DNA from: Nocardioides pinisoli
Lineage (GTDB): Bacteria > Actinomycetota > Actinomycetes > Propionibacteriales > Nocardioidaceae
DNA: 64,000 bases
Direction: 5' to 3'
Assembly (NCBI RefSeq): GCF_024199985.1
Contig: NZ_JANARS010000001.1
Span: forward strand, 310,001-374,000
The stretch's first letter is position 1, and each line of letters opens with the position of its first letter. Positions 24,123 to 32,087 of this stretch are shown piece after piece. The notes under the pieces are model-generated. The model had not been told where the DNA came from. It did no database searches and saw only the letters and a list, made by a program, of their open reading frames with translations. The position numbers were made by a program, and so were the translations under genes.

Positions 24123-24818
24123 TCAGGCGCGGTCGAGCATCTCCTGCATGCGGTCGATCTCGGCCGTCTGGGTGAGTGCGACGTCGGCCGCGACCTCGCT
24201 GACCATGATGTCGATGCCGTCGACGGCGACGTCGTCCGTCATGTCGATGGCGCCGTGGTGGTGCTGGATCATGGCCTGGAGGAAGAGCCGGTCGAACGCT
24301 GCGCCGCGAGCCCGCTCGAGCTTCTCCATCTGCGCTTCGGTGAGCATGCCGACCATCCCGTTGTGATCGTGCTGGCTGTGGTCCCACTCGCTCGGGTCCT
24401 CGGCGGCCGTCGGCACCGCCATGTCGCGCTCCTCGAGCCAGGCGGCCATCATCAGGATCTCCGGCCCCTGCGCCGCCCGGATGCGCGCGGCGAGCTCGCG
24501 GACCCGGTCGCTGCGGGCGTGCTCCTCGGCCAGCTCGGCCATCACGATCGCCTGCGCGTGGTGCGGCACCATCATCTGCATGAAGGCCACGTCGGCCTCG
24601 TTGAACTCGGGCTCCCCGGCCGCCTCGGCGTCCTCGGGCGAGATCGTCGCGTTCGCCTCGCCGGGACCGCCCGGCTGGAGCACGTCGGGCGACCCGTCGT
24701 CGCCCGCGGTCGCGGCGGCTCCGGCGTCGGGCTCCTCCGACGTACAGGCGGACATGGACAGGGTGAGGGCCAGCCCGGCGGCCACAGCGGCCAGAGGGCG
24801 GGAGAGTCGTCCGAGCAC
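24123..24818 (-). CDS. DUF305 metal-binding lipoprotein
   Basis: 231 residues. Signal MLGRLSRPLAAVAAGLALTLSMSAC with a lipobox-like MSAC, then a low-complexity linker and a DUF305 domain. Two His-rich helices are evident: MMVPHHAQAIVMAEL and MIQHHHGAIDMTDD, plus DHSQHDHNGM between them. DUF305 proteins bind copper or silver (for example CopM). It is divergent from the LVIVD repeat gene; the pair often co-occurs in actinobacteria. Likely role: extracytoplasmic metal binding. Regulation could not be read. Confidence 0.85.
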   Translation of the reverse strand: MLGRLSRPLAAVAAGLALTLSMSACTSEEPDAGAAATAGDDGSPDVLQPGGPGEANATISPEDAEAAGEPEFNEADVAFMQMMVPHHAQAIVMAELAEEHARSDRVRELAARIRAAQGPEILMMAAWLEERDMAVPTAAEDPSEWDHSQHDHNGMVGMLTEAQMEKLERARGAAFDRLFLQAMIQHHHGAIDMTDDVAVDGIDIMVSEVAADVALTQTAEIDRMQEMLDRA

Positions 24819-24975
24819 GGTTCTCCTTCAGCGGGCCCCTCGATGCGTCTCCAGGGACCCACTTGCGTCGATTCTGATGCAAAAGTCTTTACTTCTGCGA
24901 CCCGGGCACGGTACGACGGTGTCGAGCGTTTCGGAAACCCCGGAGCGTTCGTCGACATGAAAGGTCTCGGGCTTC

Positions 24976-26526
24976 ATGCACTCATCTCGGAGACGCACGT
25001 CCATGCCCCGACGGGCACGTGTCGCCGCCGCCGGCGCCATCGCTCTCGGACTCACCCTGTCCGCAGCGCCGGTGCTCGCGCACGGCACTCACGACAACAG
25101 ATCGACCGGCACCCAGGAGAAGGCCGGCCCCAAGGATCCCTGCACCGACGCCCGTGAGGACCGCCTCGACAAGGCGGGCGACAACTTCGCGAAGGCCTGC
25201 CTCCCCGGCCAGGACCTCGCGCAGACGGAGAGCTTCGAGTCCGACCTCGCCGAGGGCGAGATCGCCTCGAGCCCCAACACCAGGCTGGTGGCCAACCTGC
25301 CCAAGCAGGACCGGTTCGCCTCGACCAGCGCGCTCAACAGCGACCTGGCGTTCCAGGGCACCTACGCCTACGCCGGCAACTACGAAGGCTTCATGGTCTA
25401 CGACATCTCGACGCCTGAGGCGCCGAAGGTCGTCAGCCAGGTCGTCTGCCCTGGCTCGCAGAACGACATCTCGGTCTCCGGCAACCTGCTCGTGCTGAGC
25501 GTCGACTCCAGCCGCAGCAACAACACCTGCGACAACGTCGCGCAGTCCGCGACGATCAAGGAGTCGTGGGAGGGCATCCGGGTCTTCGACATCAGCGACC
25601 CCGCCAACCCGCAGTACGTCGCCGCGGTCGAGACCGACTGCGGTTCGCACACGCACACGCTCGCCCCGAGCAAGGACGGCGCGAACCTCTACGCGTACGT
25701 CTCGTCCTACAGCCCCAACGCGGCGTTCCCCGACTGCCAGCCGCCGCACGACTCCATCTCGGTCGTGAAGATCCCGGTGGACGCACCGCAGACCGCCGCG
25801 GTGGTCTCGGAGCCGGTCCTCTTCGCGGACGGCGGCAACCCGGGTGGCAACGGGTCCAGCACGACCAGCGGCTGCCACGACATCACGGCGTACCCGTCGA
25901 AGGACATCGCGGCGGGCGCCTGCATGGGTGACGGCATCCTGCTCGACATCGCCGACCGGGAGAACCCGGTGGTGACCGAGCAGGTGCGCGACACCACCAA
26001 CTTCGCCTTCTGGCACTCCGCCACGTTCAACAACGACGGCACCAAGGTGCTGTTCACCGACGAGCTCGGCGGTGGCGGTGCGGCGACGTGCAACCCCGAG
26101 GTCGGCCCCACCCGCGGCGCGGACGGGATCTACGACATCGAGGACGGCCAGCTGGCGTTCAAGAGCTACTACAAGATCTCGCGCACCCAGCAGTCCACCG
26201 AGAACTGCGTGGCCCACAACGGTTCGCTGATCCCGGTGAACGGCAAGGACATCATGGTGCAGGCCTGGTACCAGGGCGGCATCTCGGTGTTCGACTTCAC
26301 CAACTCCACCAAGCCGCGGGAGATCGCCTGGTTCGACCGGGGTCCGCTCCCCGCCGGGCAGATCGGCGGCTCGTGGTCGGCGTACTACTACAACGGCTAC
26401 ATCTACTCCAACGACATCCAGAAGGGCTTCGACGTGATCAAGGTCGATGACAAGGTCATCAACCGCGCGTCGAAGAACCCGATGGACGTCTTCAACCCGC
26501 AGTCCCAGCCGTCCTACAACGGCTGA
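24976..26526 (+). CDS. LVIVD repeat-containing secreted protein
   Basis: 516 residues with a twin-Arg-like start (MHSSRRRTSMPRRARVAAAG) and a signal peptide ending near VLAHG; the start may instead be the internal Met at SMPRRA. The body has LVIVD-type propeller repeats: YAYAGNYEGFMVYDISTPEAPKVV, WEGIRVFDISDPANPQYV, GISVFDFTNSTKPREIAWFD. Conserved Cys pairs and a HSATFNNDG motif are present. Such proteins are extracellular beta-propellers of unknown role, often paired with DUF305 genes as here. A strong terminator follows at 26547-26580. Confidence 0.85.
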   Translation: MHSSRRRTSMPRRARVAAAGAIALGLTLSAAPVLAHGTHDNRSTGTQEKAGPKDPCTDAREDRLDKAGDNFAKACLPGQDLAQTESFESDLAEGEIASSPNTRLVANLPKQDRFASTSALNSDLAFQGTYAYAGNYEGFMVYDISTPEAPKVVSQVVCPGSQNDISVSGNLLVLSVDSSRSNNTCDNVAQSATIKESWEGIRVFDISDPANPQYVAAVETDCGSHTHTLAPSKDGANLYAYVSSYSPNAAFPDCQPPHDSISVVKIPVDAPQTAAVVSEPVLFADGGNPGGNGSSTTSGCHDITAYPSKDIAAGACMGDGILLDIADRENPVVTEQVRDTTNFAFWHSATFNNDGTKVLFTDELGGGGAATCNPEVGPTRGADGIYDIEDGQLAFKSYYKISRTQQSTENCVAHNGSLIPVNGKDIMVQAWYQGGISVFDFTNSTKPREIAWFDRGPLPAGQIGGSWSAYYYNGYIYSNDIQKGFDVIKVDDKVINRASKNPMDVFNPQSQPSYNG

Positions 26527-26546
26527 CCTGCAGGCTCGCACCACGT

Positions 26547-26580
26547 CGGACCCCGGGGCCCTCAACGGTCCCGGGGTCCG
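26547..26580 (+). terminator. Rho-independent-type hairpin after the LVIVD gene
   Basis: CGGACCCCGG at 26547 pairs perfectly with CCGGGGTCCG at 26571, extended by further pairs inside, leaving a small loop. It lies between convergent genes (LVIVD protein and the gene ending at 26618) and may serve both. No U-tract, as usual in high-GC actinobacteria. Confidence 0.7.
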
Positions 26581-26617
26581 ACGCGTGTACCCCCCGGCGC
26601 CTCATGGAGCCGGGTGC

Positions 26618-27151
26618 TCAGTAGCGGCGCACCCAGGGAAGGAACCGGTGGCGGCCCGGCGCCCAGTCCGTGCCCGATCGCCCGAAAGCGGCTACCGACA
26701 AGCGGACCGGCCCCCGAGGCCGCAGGCAGTCGCTCCTGCGCGACAGCACGATCCGCGTCAGGTCAGCGCGGTAGTCGAACCCACCGGTCACCGGACACCC
26801 CGACGGTACGTCGCCGGACACCTGCCAGCGTCTGATCCGCCAGACGTACAGCTCGTTGATGTTGAGGTCGACGCTGAGGTCGGGCCCCGGGCGGTTCGGA
26901 TAGGTGTCGACCATCACCGACACGGCCGGGGTCGCCGAGCGCCGCAGGTCCCGGTGTCGGACCACGACCGTGATGCGCCGTTCGTTGGTGACCTCCACGC
27001 TGAGGACGTCCGCGCCTGCCTGGATGTCATGGGCAGGGTCACTGAACGAGACGGTCTCCGCGACCGCGGCGGGCGATGTGACCAGGCTGGCTGCCAAGAG
27101 GCTCGCGACGGAGCCCGCCACGATCCGGCGCCGGTGGTGGAAGTGCTGCAT
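26618..27151 (-). CDS. Secreted hypothetical protein (177 aa)
   Basis: Starts MQHFHHRRRIVAGSVASLLA, with a signal peptide ending near AVAE. The mature part is beta-rich (VLSVEVTNERRITVVVRHRDL, VSVMVDTYPNRPGPDLSVDLN), with one Cys pair (SGCPVTGG, SDCLRP) and a basic C-terminus (HRFLPWVRRY). No domain is recognised. It is convergent with the LVIVD gene. Function unknown; an extracytoplasmic beta-sandwich is inferred. Confidence 0.68.
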   Translation of the reverse strand: MQHFHHRRRIVAGSVASLLAASLVTSPAAVAETVSFSDPAHDIQAGADVLSVEVTNERRITVVVRHRDLRRSATPAVSVMVDTYPNRPGPDLSVDLNINELYVWRIRRWQVSGDVPSGCPVTGGFDYRADLTRIVLSRRSDCLRPRGPVRLSVAAFGRSGTDWAPGRHRFLPWVRRY

Positions 27152-27294
27152 GGCCGACCTTCCTCGCGCCCAGTGTCGTCGGCTCGATCAGGCCGACGAC
27201 AGGGTCCAACGTCCTCCGCTGTCCCGGTCGACGACGGCGGACGAGCACGCCCGCTGCCGCCCGCGTGCGGCGCCCTGCTGCGTCGCTCGCGCGC

Positions 27295-27687
27295 TCACCC
27301 ATCGGAGTCGCGACCCCGGCCGAACGTCGCCAGCTCGAGGTCGATCCAGCGTCCGATCACCTCGACCACGTAGGCCCGCTCCTCACGGTCGAGCCGATGC
27401 CCCTTCGTGATGCCGTGCCACGTCTCCAGGCAGCTCCGGCAGCAGGTCGCGGTGGCGTGCTGGGCCACGAAGACCGGGTGGTTGCGGTAGGGGGTCTGCC
27501 GGCCGTCGTTGCGCGGCTCGGCCGGCGCCAACCGCTCCGCGATGATCTCCGCCGCGTGCGCCCGCATCGTCCGCGGACCGCGCAGCTCGGCCATGGCCCG
27601 CTCGCGCCCGCGCAGGTGGAACCGCCGCCCGAACGGTCGCGCGCTCGCGCGGTCGATCCGGTCATCGATCTCGGTGGGCTCGGGCAC
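27295..27687 (-). CDS. DUF4186 protein
   Basis: 130 residues matching DUF4186: FHLRGRERAMAELRGPRTMRAHA, RLAPAEPRNDGRQTPYRNHPVFVAQHATATCCRSCLETWHGITKG, then a final helix ERAYVVEVIGRWID. The conserved HPVFVAQHATATCCRxCLxKWH block with its Cys-Cys-x-x-Cys group may bind a metal. Function of the family is not known. The GTG start lies 6 nt after TAGTCT on this strand, suggesting leaderless transcription. Confidence 0.88.
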   Translation of the reverse strand: MPEPTEIDDRIDRASARPFGRRFHLRGRERAMAELRGPRTMRAHAAEIIAERLAPAEPRNDGRQTPYRNHPVFVAQHATATCCRSCLETWHGITKGHRLDREERAYVVEVIGRWIDLELATFGRGRDSDG

Positions 27688-27693
27688 GCTCCC

Positions 27694-27699
27694 AGACTA
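27694..27699 (-). promoter_or_regulatory. Putative -10 box TAGTCT (minus strand), leaderless start at 27687
   Basis: On the minus strand TAGTCT is followed by GGGAGC and the GTG of the DUF4186 gene. Confidence 0.45.
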
Positions 27700-27802
27700 G
27701 GCACGGCACGAGGGTCCACGACGACGCGAGGCAGAGGGCGCCCTGGCGACGCAGGTCGGCGCCACCCTCCACCGCTCGCGCTCGTAGTCGCCCGGATCTA
27801 CG

Positions 27803-28645
27803 TCACGGTTCGGCGAGCACCAGGTTGGACGCCACGACCTGGCCGACGTCGTTGACCGCGAGCTGCACGGCCCAGTACGACGAGCAGTCGAGCTCCTCGT
27901 CGGGGGTGAGGGTCACGGCCGCCGAGCCGCCGTGGCGTCGGGCGTCGAACGGGGCGGGGTGTGCGCACACGTGGTCGGGAGGATCGCCGGTGATCGCGAG
28001 TGGACCCGGCCAGTCCGAGATCACCTCCACCGCGGAGAACGGACACACCCGGCCGGCGTAGGAGCCTGCCGGTGGACACAGGCGCCATGACGACCGTTCC
28101 GTGGGCTCCACGGCGACGCCGCGGCGTACTCCTCCGAGGAACAGGGTGACCGGGGTGTCGGCCGGTGGTGTGGCTGCCTCGCCCCGCGCGAAGGCGGCGA
28201 ACCTGCCGCCCACTCGGCGCAGGAGCTCGGAGGGTTCCCACGACCCCAGGCCGCACGCCGCCCTGGGTGCCCGGTTCACCACGAGGGTGACCGTGGAACC
28301 GGGGGCCACCTCACGTCCCCACGCCGGACGCTGCTTCAGCACCTTGCCATCGGGGACGCATGCGCTGCCGCGCACGTCCACCAGCTCGGTCCTGAGACCC
28401 GTCTCGTCGAGCGTATGCCGAGCCTGACGAACCGGACGTCCAGCGATCCGCGGCAGGACCAGCGGCTCGGTCTCCGCGAGGTCAGCACCCACCGAGGCGC
28501 CGGCGGCCGGCGTGGCCGCCTCGTCGGTGCTCGGCGCGTCCGGGCCCGAGCAGGCTCCCAGCACGACGACGAGAAGTGACAGCACGAGCGCTCGACTCCA
28601 GTCGAGGCGCCCCGCCCTCGGCGCCCGTTCCGCCGCGCGCTCCAC
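27803..28645 (-). CDS. PASTA-domain lipoprotein
   Basis: 280 residues. The signal region SRALVLSLLVVVLGAC carries the lipobox VLGAC. A PASTA domain follows (about 62-127): LPRIAGRPVRQARHTLDETGL, then KVLKQRPAWGREVAPGSTVTLVVNR. The C-terminal half has paired cysteines (CPPAGS, RVCPFSAV, DHVCAHP, DCSSYWAVQLAV) and no known domain. PASTA modules bind peptidoglycan or beta-lactams in serine/threonine kinases and PBPs, so cell-wall binding is inferred. The GTG start is 6 nt after TAACCT. It is divergent from the protease gene. Confidence 0.78.
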   Translation of the reverse strand: MERAAERAPRAGRLDWSRALVLSLLVVVLGACSGPDAPSTDEAATPAAGASVGADLAETEPLVLPRIAGRPVRQARHTLDETGLRTELVDVRGSACVPDGKVLKQRPAWGREVAPGSTVTLVVNRAPRAACGLGSWEPSELLRRVGGRFAAFARGEAATPPADTPVTLFLGGVRRGVAVEPTERSSWRLCPPAGSYAGRVCPFSAVEVISDWPGPLAITGDPPDHVCAHPAPFDARRHGGSAAVTLTPDEELDCSSYWAVQLAVNDVGQVVASNLVLAEP

Positions 28646-28651
28646 CCGCGA

Positions 28652-28657
28652 AGGTTA
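28652..28657 (-). promoter_or_regulatory. Putative -10 box TAACCT (minus strand), leaderless start at 28645
   Basis: TAACCT on the minus strand is followed by TCGCGG and the GTG start of the PASTA lipoprotein gene. Confidence 0.45.
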
Positions 28658-28801
28658 GCGGTGCGGACGCCGATGTCTGCTGGGATCGGCGCGTGCTGCG
28701 CACCGGCTTCGAGAACTCTGCGGGGTTTGCATCCTTCCGCCGCGCGAAGTCACGGGACTAACCTCCCAGGGCCCGTAGACCACCGACCTGGAGGATGCCG
28801 C

Positions 28802-29665
28802 ATGCGATCTCGACTCAAGACGGCGCTCGTCGCGCTGCTCGTCACCCTGACCGTCGGAGCCATGACCGCCGCTCCAGCCGCGGCCGTCACGGGAGGAGAG
28901 CCCGACGGCAACCGGCATCCCAACGTGGGGTTGATCCTCTTCTACAGCCCGGACGGGCGCTTCCGTTGCTCCGCGACCCTGGCCACCCCGACGGTGCTCC
29001 TGACGGCAGCGCACTGCACGGCCGACACGGTCGGCAAGACGCTGGTGGACTTCCGGTCCGTCGTGGCTGAGAAGGCGCCCACCGGCTACCCCCTCGCCGG
29101 CAACCTCACCACGGGCTACACGCAGGCCGAGATCGAGGCGGCCGGGTTCCTGTCAGGCACGGCCTACGCGCACCCGGCGTACTCCAACTTCACCGACCTG
29201 GACAACTGGAACGACGTCGGCGTCATCGTCCTCGACCGACCCGTGACGACGATCACGCCGGCCGAGGTGGCGCCCCAGGACTACCTGGACGCCTACGCCC
29301 AGCCGAGGCTCAACAAGACCCTCTTCACCTCGGTCGGCTACGGCACGGAGGTGCGCAAGCCCGAGTCCGGACCGCAGAAGCCGACTCCGGAGACCTTCCC
29401 GCTGATCCGGCGCTACGCCGTCCAGCCGGGCCAGAAGCTCACCGACCAGGTGCTCCAGCTCAACGGCAACATCAACGACACGCGAGGCACCGGCGGCACG
29501 TGCTTCGGTGACTCGGGTGGTCCGACGTTCCTCGACGGGTACGTCGTCACGGTCACCAGCTATGCGTACACCGGCAACTGCCGCTACCTCGGCGGCTACC
29601 AGCGGGTCGACATCGAGGTCGTCCAGGACTGGCTGGCCACCTTCGGAGTCTTCCCGGCGGCCTGA
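28802..29665 (+). CDS. Secreted trypsin-like serine protease
   Basis: 287 residues. A signal peptide (MRSRLKTALVALLVTLTVGA) is followed by mature VTGGEPDG, like the VVGG new N-terminus of chymotrypsin-fold enzymes. The triad can be read as His in TAAHC, Asp in DVGVIVLD and Ser in CFGDSGGP. Two likely disulfides involve the cysteines of RCSATL/TAAHC and of GTCFGD/GNCRY. Extracellular endopeptidase; the S1 specificity cannot be told. The ATG at 28802 is preferred over an in-frame 28661 start that would precede the signal. A perfect 16-bp hairpin terminator follows. Confidence 0.88.
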   Translation: MRSRLKTALVALLVTLTVGAMTAAPAAAVTGGEPDGNRHPNVGLILFYSPDGRFRCSATLATPTVLLTAAHCTADTVGKTLVDFRSVVAEKAPTGYPLAGNLTTGYTQAEIEAAGFLSGTAYAHPAYSNFTDLDNWNDVGVIVLDRPVTTITPAEVAPQDYLDAYAQPRLNKTLFTSVGYGTEVRKPESGPQKPTPETFPLIRRYAVQPGQKLTDQVLQLNGNINDTRGTGGTCFGDSGGPTFLDGYVVTVTSYAYTGNCRYLGGYQRVDIEVVQDWLATFGVFPAA

Positions 29666-29690
29666 CCGCGCGTTCCTCCCGCTTCCCACG

Positions 29691-29726
29691 CAAGGCCCCC
29701 GACCGCTCCCGCGGTCGGGGGCCTTG
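29691..29726 (+). terminator. Perfect hairpin terminator after the serine protease gene
   Basis: A 16-bp stem (29691-29706 with 29711-29726, CAAGGCCCCCGACCGC and its complement) closes on a 4-nt loop TCCC. It lies 25 bp after the protease stop codon. Confidence 0.85.
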
Positions 29727-29911
29727 TGCGCCGCGGCGTCCCAGCAGACGTGAGAACGCTCTTCGTGGCCCCCTGGAGGCGACCCGGACCGGCAGGCACG
29801 CCGATGACGGCGGGGGAGACGGCGGCGGGTAGCGGGGAAGCTCGTCGTGAAATATCGCGCACGATCCTCCCCACTCCTCGGGCGACCGTCCGAGACGCGG
29901 TTCCGCGATGC

Positions 29912-30139
29912 TCACGAGTCGTCGTGCATCCGCGACCGGCCGTGGACAATGCGGTAGACGCCGATCCCGAGTGGGATCGTCGCGAAGACCGGGAGCAGCT
30001 CCGGATCGCCGGGGTCGCCCTCTGAGTTCGTCGTGACGATGGCCCACCACAGCGCGAGCATGGCTGCGGCGACGACGACGGCCGCGACGAGGTACCAGAT
30101 CCCGGACCGCACTTCCTCGGCCGGCGTTCGGCTCTTCAT
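29912..30139 (-). CDS. Small two-helix membrane protein (75 aa)
   Basis: Starts MKSRTPAEEVRSGIWYLVAA after a clear GGGAGG site. The two membrane segments are YLVAAVVVAAAMLALWWAIV and LLPVFATIPLGIGVYRIV, with a polar loop between and a His/Arg/Asp tail. The longer frame starting at 30214 contains the ribosome site and is rejected. No family recognised. It lies close to the lipase gene on the same strand but downstream of it. Confidence 0.65.
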   Translation of the reverse strand: MKSRTPAEEVRSGIWYLVAAVVVAAAMLALWWAIVTTNSEGDPGDPELLPVFATIPLGIGVYRIVHGRSRMHDDS

Positions 30140-30228
30140 GGCGACCTCCCTCGACCCGCCCCGGCCTTCAACCATCCGGGCCGCTCGGTCGTGCGGACAA
30201 GAGGCGAAGGTCATCCGCCGTGCTGTCG

Positions 30229-31938
30229 TCAGGGGCAGGTGTCGGACGCGTCCTCGCCGGCGAACCGGGCGGCGGTCCAGTCGAGCAGCTCGGGGACGAG
30301 GGGTGAGTCGGCCGCGACGACCCCGACGTGGTCACGGTCGGGGTAGGTCCGGTAGTCGACGGGACCCCCGCCGGCCTGGCAGCGCTGGTCGGCGTACTCC
30401 TGCTGGGCGCTGGGGATGACGAGCGGGTCGGTCTCGCCCTGGGCGAGGAGCAGCGGTGCCTCGATGGGGTCGGAGGGGATGTTCTCCGCCAGGCGTGCGC
30501 CGAGGGCGCCCGTCGTGGGGTCGGTGTCGAAGACGGACCTGTCCTGGGTGAGGTACTCGCCGATGTTGAGCAGGGCACCCGGGCCCGACAGGCAGCGCTC
30601 GGACATCTCCTCGACCTGGACCTCCGCGGCGCCGCGGACGTAGTCGCCGAGGTCGACGTCGTCGTACGTGCGGGTGTAGCCCTCGAGGACGTAGGCGGCG
30701 AAGATGCTCCCGGCCGTGACCTCGTCGAGGTTCGCGATGAGCCCGGTGAGTTTGCTCGCCGGAGCCATCGCGGCGACGCCGACCACGCCCGCGTCGGGGG
30801 AGTAGTCGTCGGCGAGCGTGCCGGCCCACAGTGCTGCGTGGCCGCCCTGGGAGTGGCCCCACACGACGGCCTGGTCGGACAGGGCGAGCCCGTCGACCTG
30901 GCGCGCTGCGCGGATGGAGTCGAGGACGGCGTGCCCGGCGGGCTCGCCGACGAGGTAGCCGTGCGGGCCCTCGGTGCCGAGACCGATGTAGTCGGTCGCG
31001 ACGACGGCCCAGCCGTTGTCGATGGCGTCCTCGAGGGTGAACATCGCTCCGGCCTCGAACGGGTCGTCCAGCAGCGACGGGGCGCAGCCTTCGGCGACGC
31101 CGGTGGTGCCGTGCGACCACGCGACGAGCGGGGGCGGCTGGTCGCCCGCATCCCTCGGGACGACGACGAGGGCGCTGGCGACGGCGGGCTCGTCCCCGAG
31201 GCCTGTGGTCGTGTAGAGGATGCGGTGGGCGGTGGCGTCGTCGGGGATGGCGCGGTCGAAGTCAGCTTCGCGCAGGAGCTGGCCGGGATCGGACGGTACG
31301 TCGGCGGGCGGGGTGTAGAACGCGTCCGGCACGGGGGTGCTGTTGGCGACCAGCGAGCCCACGCCTGCCAGCCCGAGGGCGAGCGCGAGGGTGGCGACAG
31401 CCACGACGAGGGAGATGCTGCGCCGCCACCACGGCCGGGGACCGTCCGGGGTGGAGGCGCCCACCCGCCCGCGGACGCCTGCCCAGACGAGCTCGAGCCC
31501 GAGCCAGAGGAGCCGGATGCCGAAGACGACGGCGACGACGATGGAGGCGATGTCGGGCCAGGTGACGGCGAGGACGCCGAGGATGATGCACGCGGCGCCC
31601 CGGACGGCGGCGGTGATGCGGCCGGGACCGCGCTCGCGCACGGCGTGGACCAGCGCGACGCCTCCGTCGACGACCAGCGACGCGGCGACGACCCAGACGA
31701 CCACGACGACGGCGCTGCCCGGCCAGAGGACGACGGCGAGCGCGGCGAGCGCGTAGGCGGCGGCCGGCAGCAGGTCGAGGGGCTCGCGAGGCCGCTCGAC
31801 CTCCGCGAACCGGCCCGCGGCCATGACCACCAGGCCGACCACGACGAGGACCAGCAGCAGCGTCAGGGACGCGAACGGCCGGAACAGCAGCGACCCACCG
31901 ACGACGACGGCCAGGACCCCGACCACGAGCGAACGCAC
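30229..31938 (-). CDS. HdeD-like membrane domain fused to secretory-lipase-family hydrolase
   Basis: 569 residues. Residues 1-200 have about six membrane helices (LLLVLVVVGLVVMAAGRF, VVVVVWVVAASLVVDGGVAL, AACIILGVLAVTWPDIASIVVAVVFGIRLLW), DUF308/HdeD-like. The remainder is an alpha/beta-hydrolase of the LIP family: WSHGTTG oxyanion region, nucleophile in WGHSQGGHAALW, Asp near LAQGETDPLVIP and His in RDHVGVV. The active domain is thus probably tethered outside the membrane. Fatty ester or triacylglycerol hydrolysis is inferred. GTG start at 31938. Confidence 0.82.
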   Translation of the reverse strand: MRSLVVGVLAVVVGGSLLFRPFASLTLLLVLVVVGLVVMAAGRFAEVERPREPLDLLPAAAYALAALAVVLWPGSAVVVVVWVVAASLVVDGGVALVHAVRERGPGRITAAVRGAACIILGVLAVTWPDIASIVVAVVFGIRLLWLGLELVWAGVRGRVGASTPDGPRPWWRRSISLVVAVATLALALGLAGVGSLVANSTPVPDAFYTPPADVPSDPGQLLREADFDRAIPDDATAHRILYTTTGLGDEPAVASALVVVPRDAGDQPPPLVAWSHGTTGVAEGCAPSLLDDPFEAGAMFTLEDAIDNGWAVVATDYIGLGTEGPHGYLVGEPAGHAVLDSIRAARQVDGLALSDQAVVWGHSQGGHAALWAGTLADDYSPDAGVVGVAAMAPASKLTGLIANLDEVTAGSIFAAYVLEGYTRTYDDVDLGDYVRGAAEVQVEEMSERCLSGPGALLNIGEYLTQDRSVFDTDPTTGALGARLAENIPSDPIEAPLLLAQGETDPLVIPSAQQEYADQRCQAGGGPVDYRTYPDRDHVGVVAADSPLVPELLDWTAARFAGEDASDTCP

Positions 31939-32075
31939 CCGTCAACCGGACATGAGCACCTCTCTCCGCACCCACCCCCAGCCGCGCCGGGATCGCCTGA
32001 GCGTAGCGCTCCGAACCACCCTTCGGGGTGAGGAGCCGGGGGGCGCCGCCGACGGTGGCGTGGCAGGCCCTGACC

Positions 32076-32081
32076 GATACT
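32076..32081 (+). promoter_or_regulatory. Putative -10 box GATACT, leaderless start at 32088
   Basis: GATACT is followed by GGCGGT and the GTG of the ArsO-like gene with the same 6-nt spacing. Confidence 0.4.
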
Positions 32082-32087
32082 GGCGGT

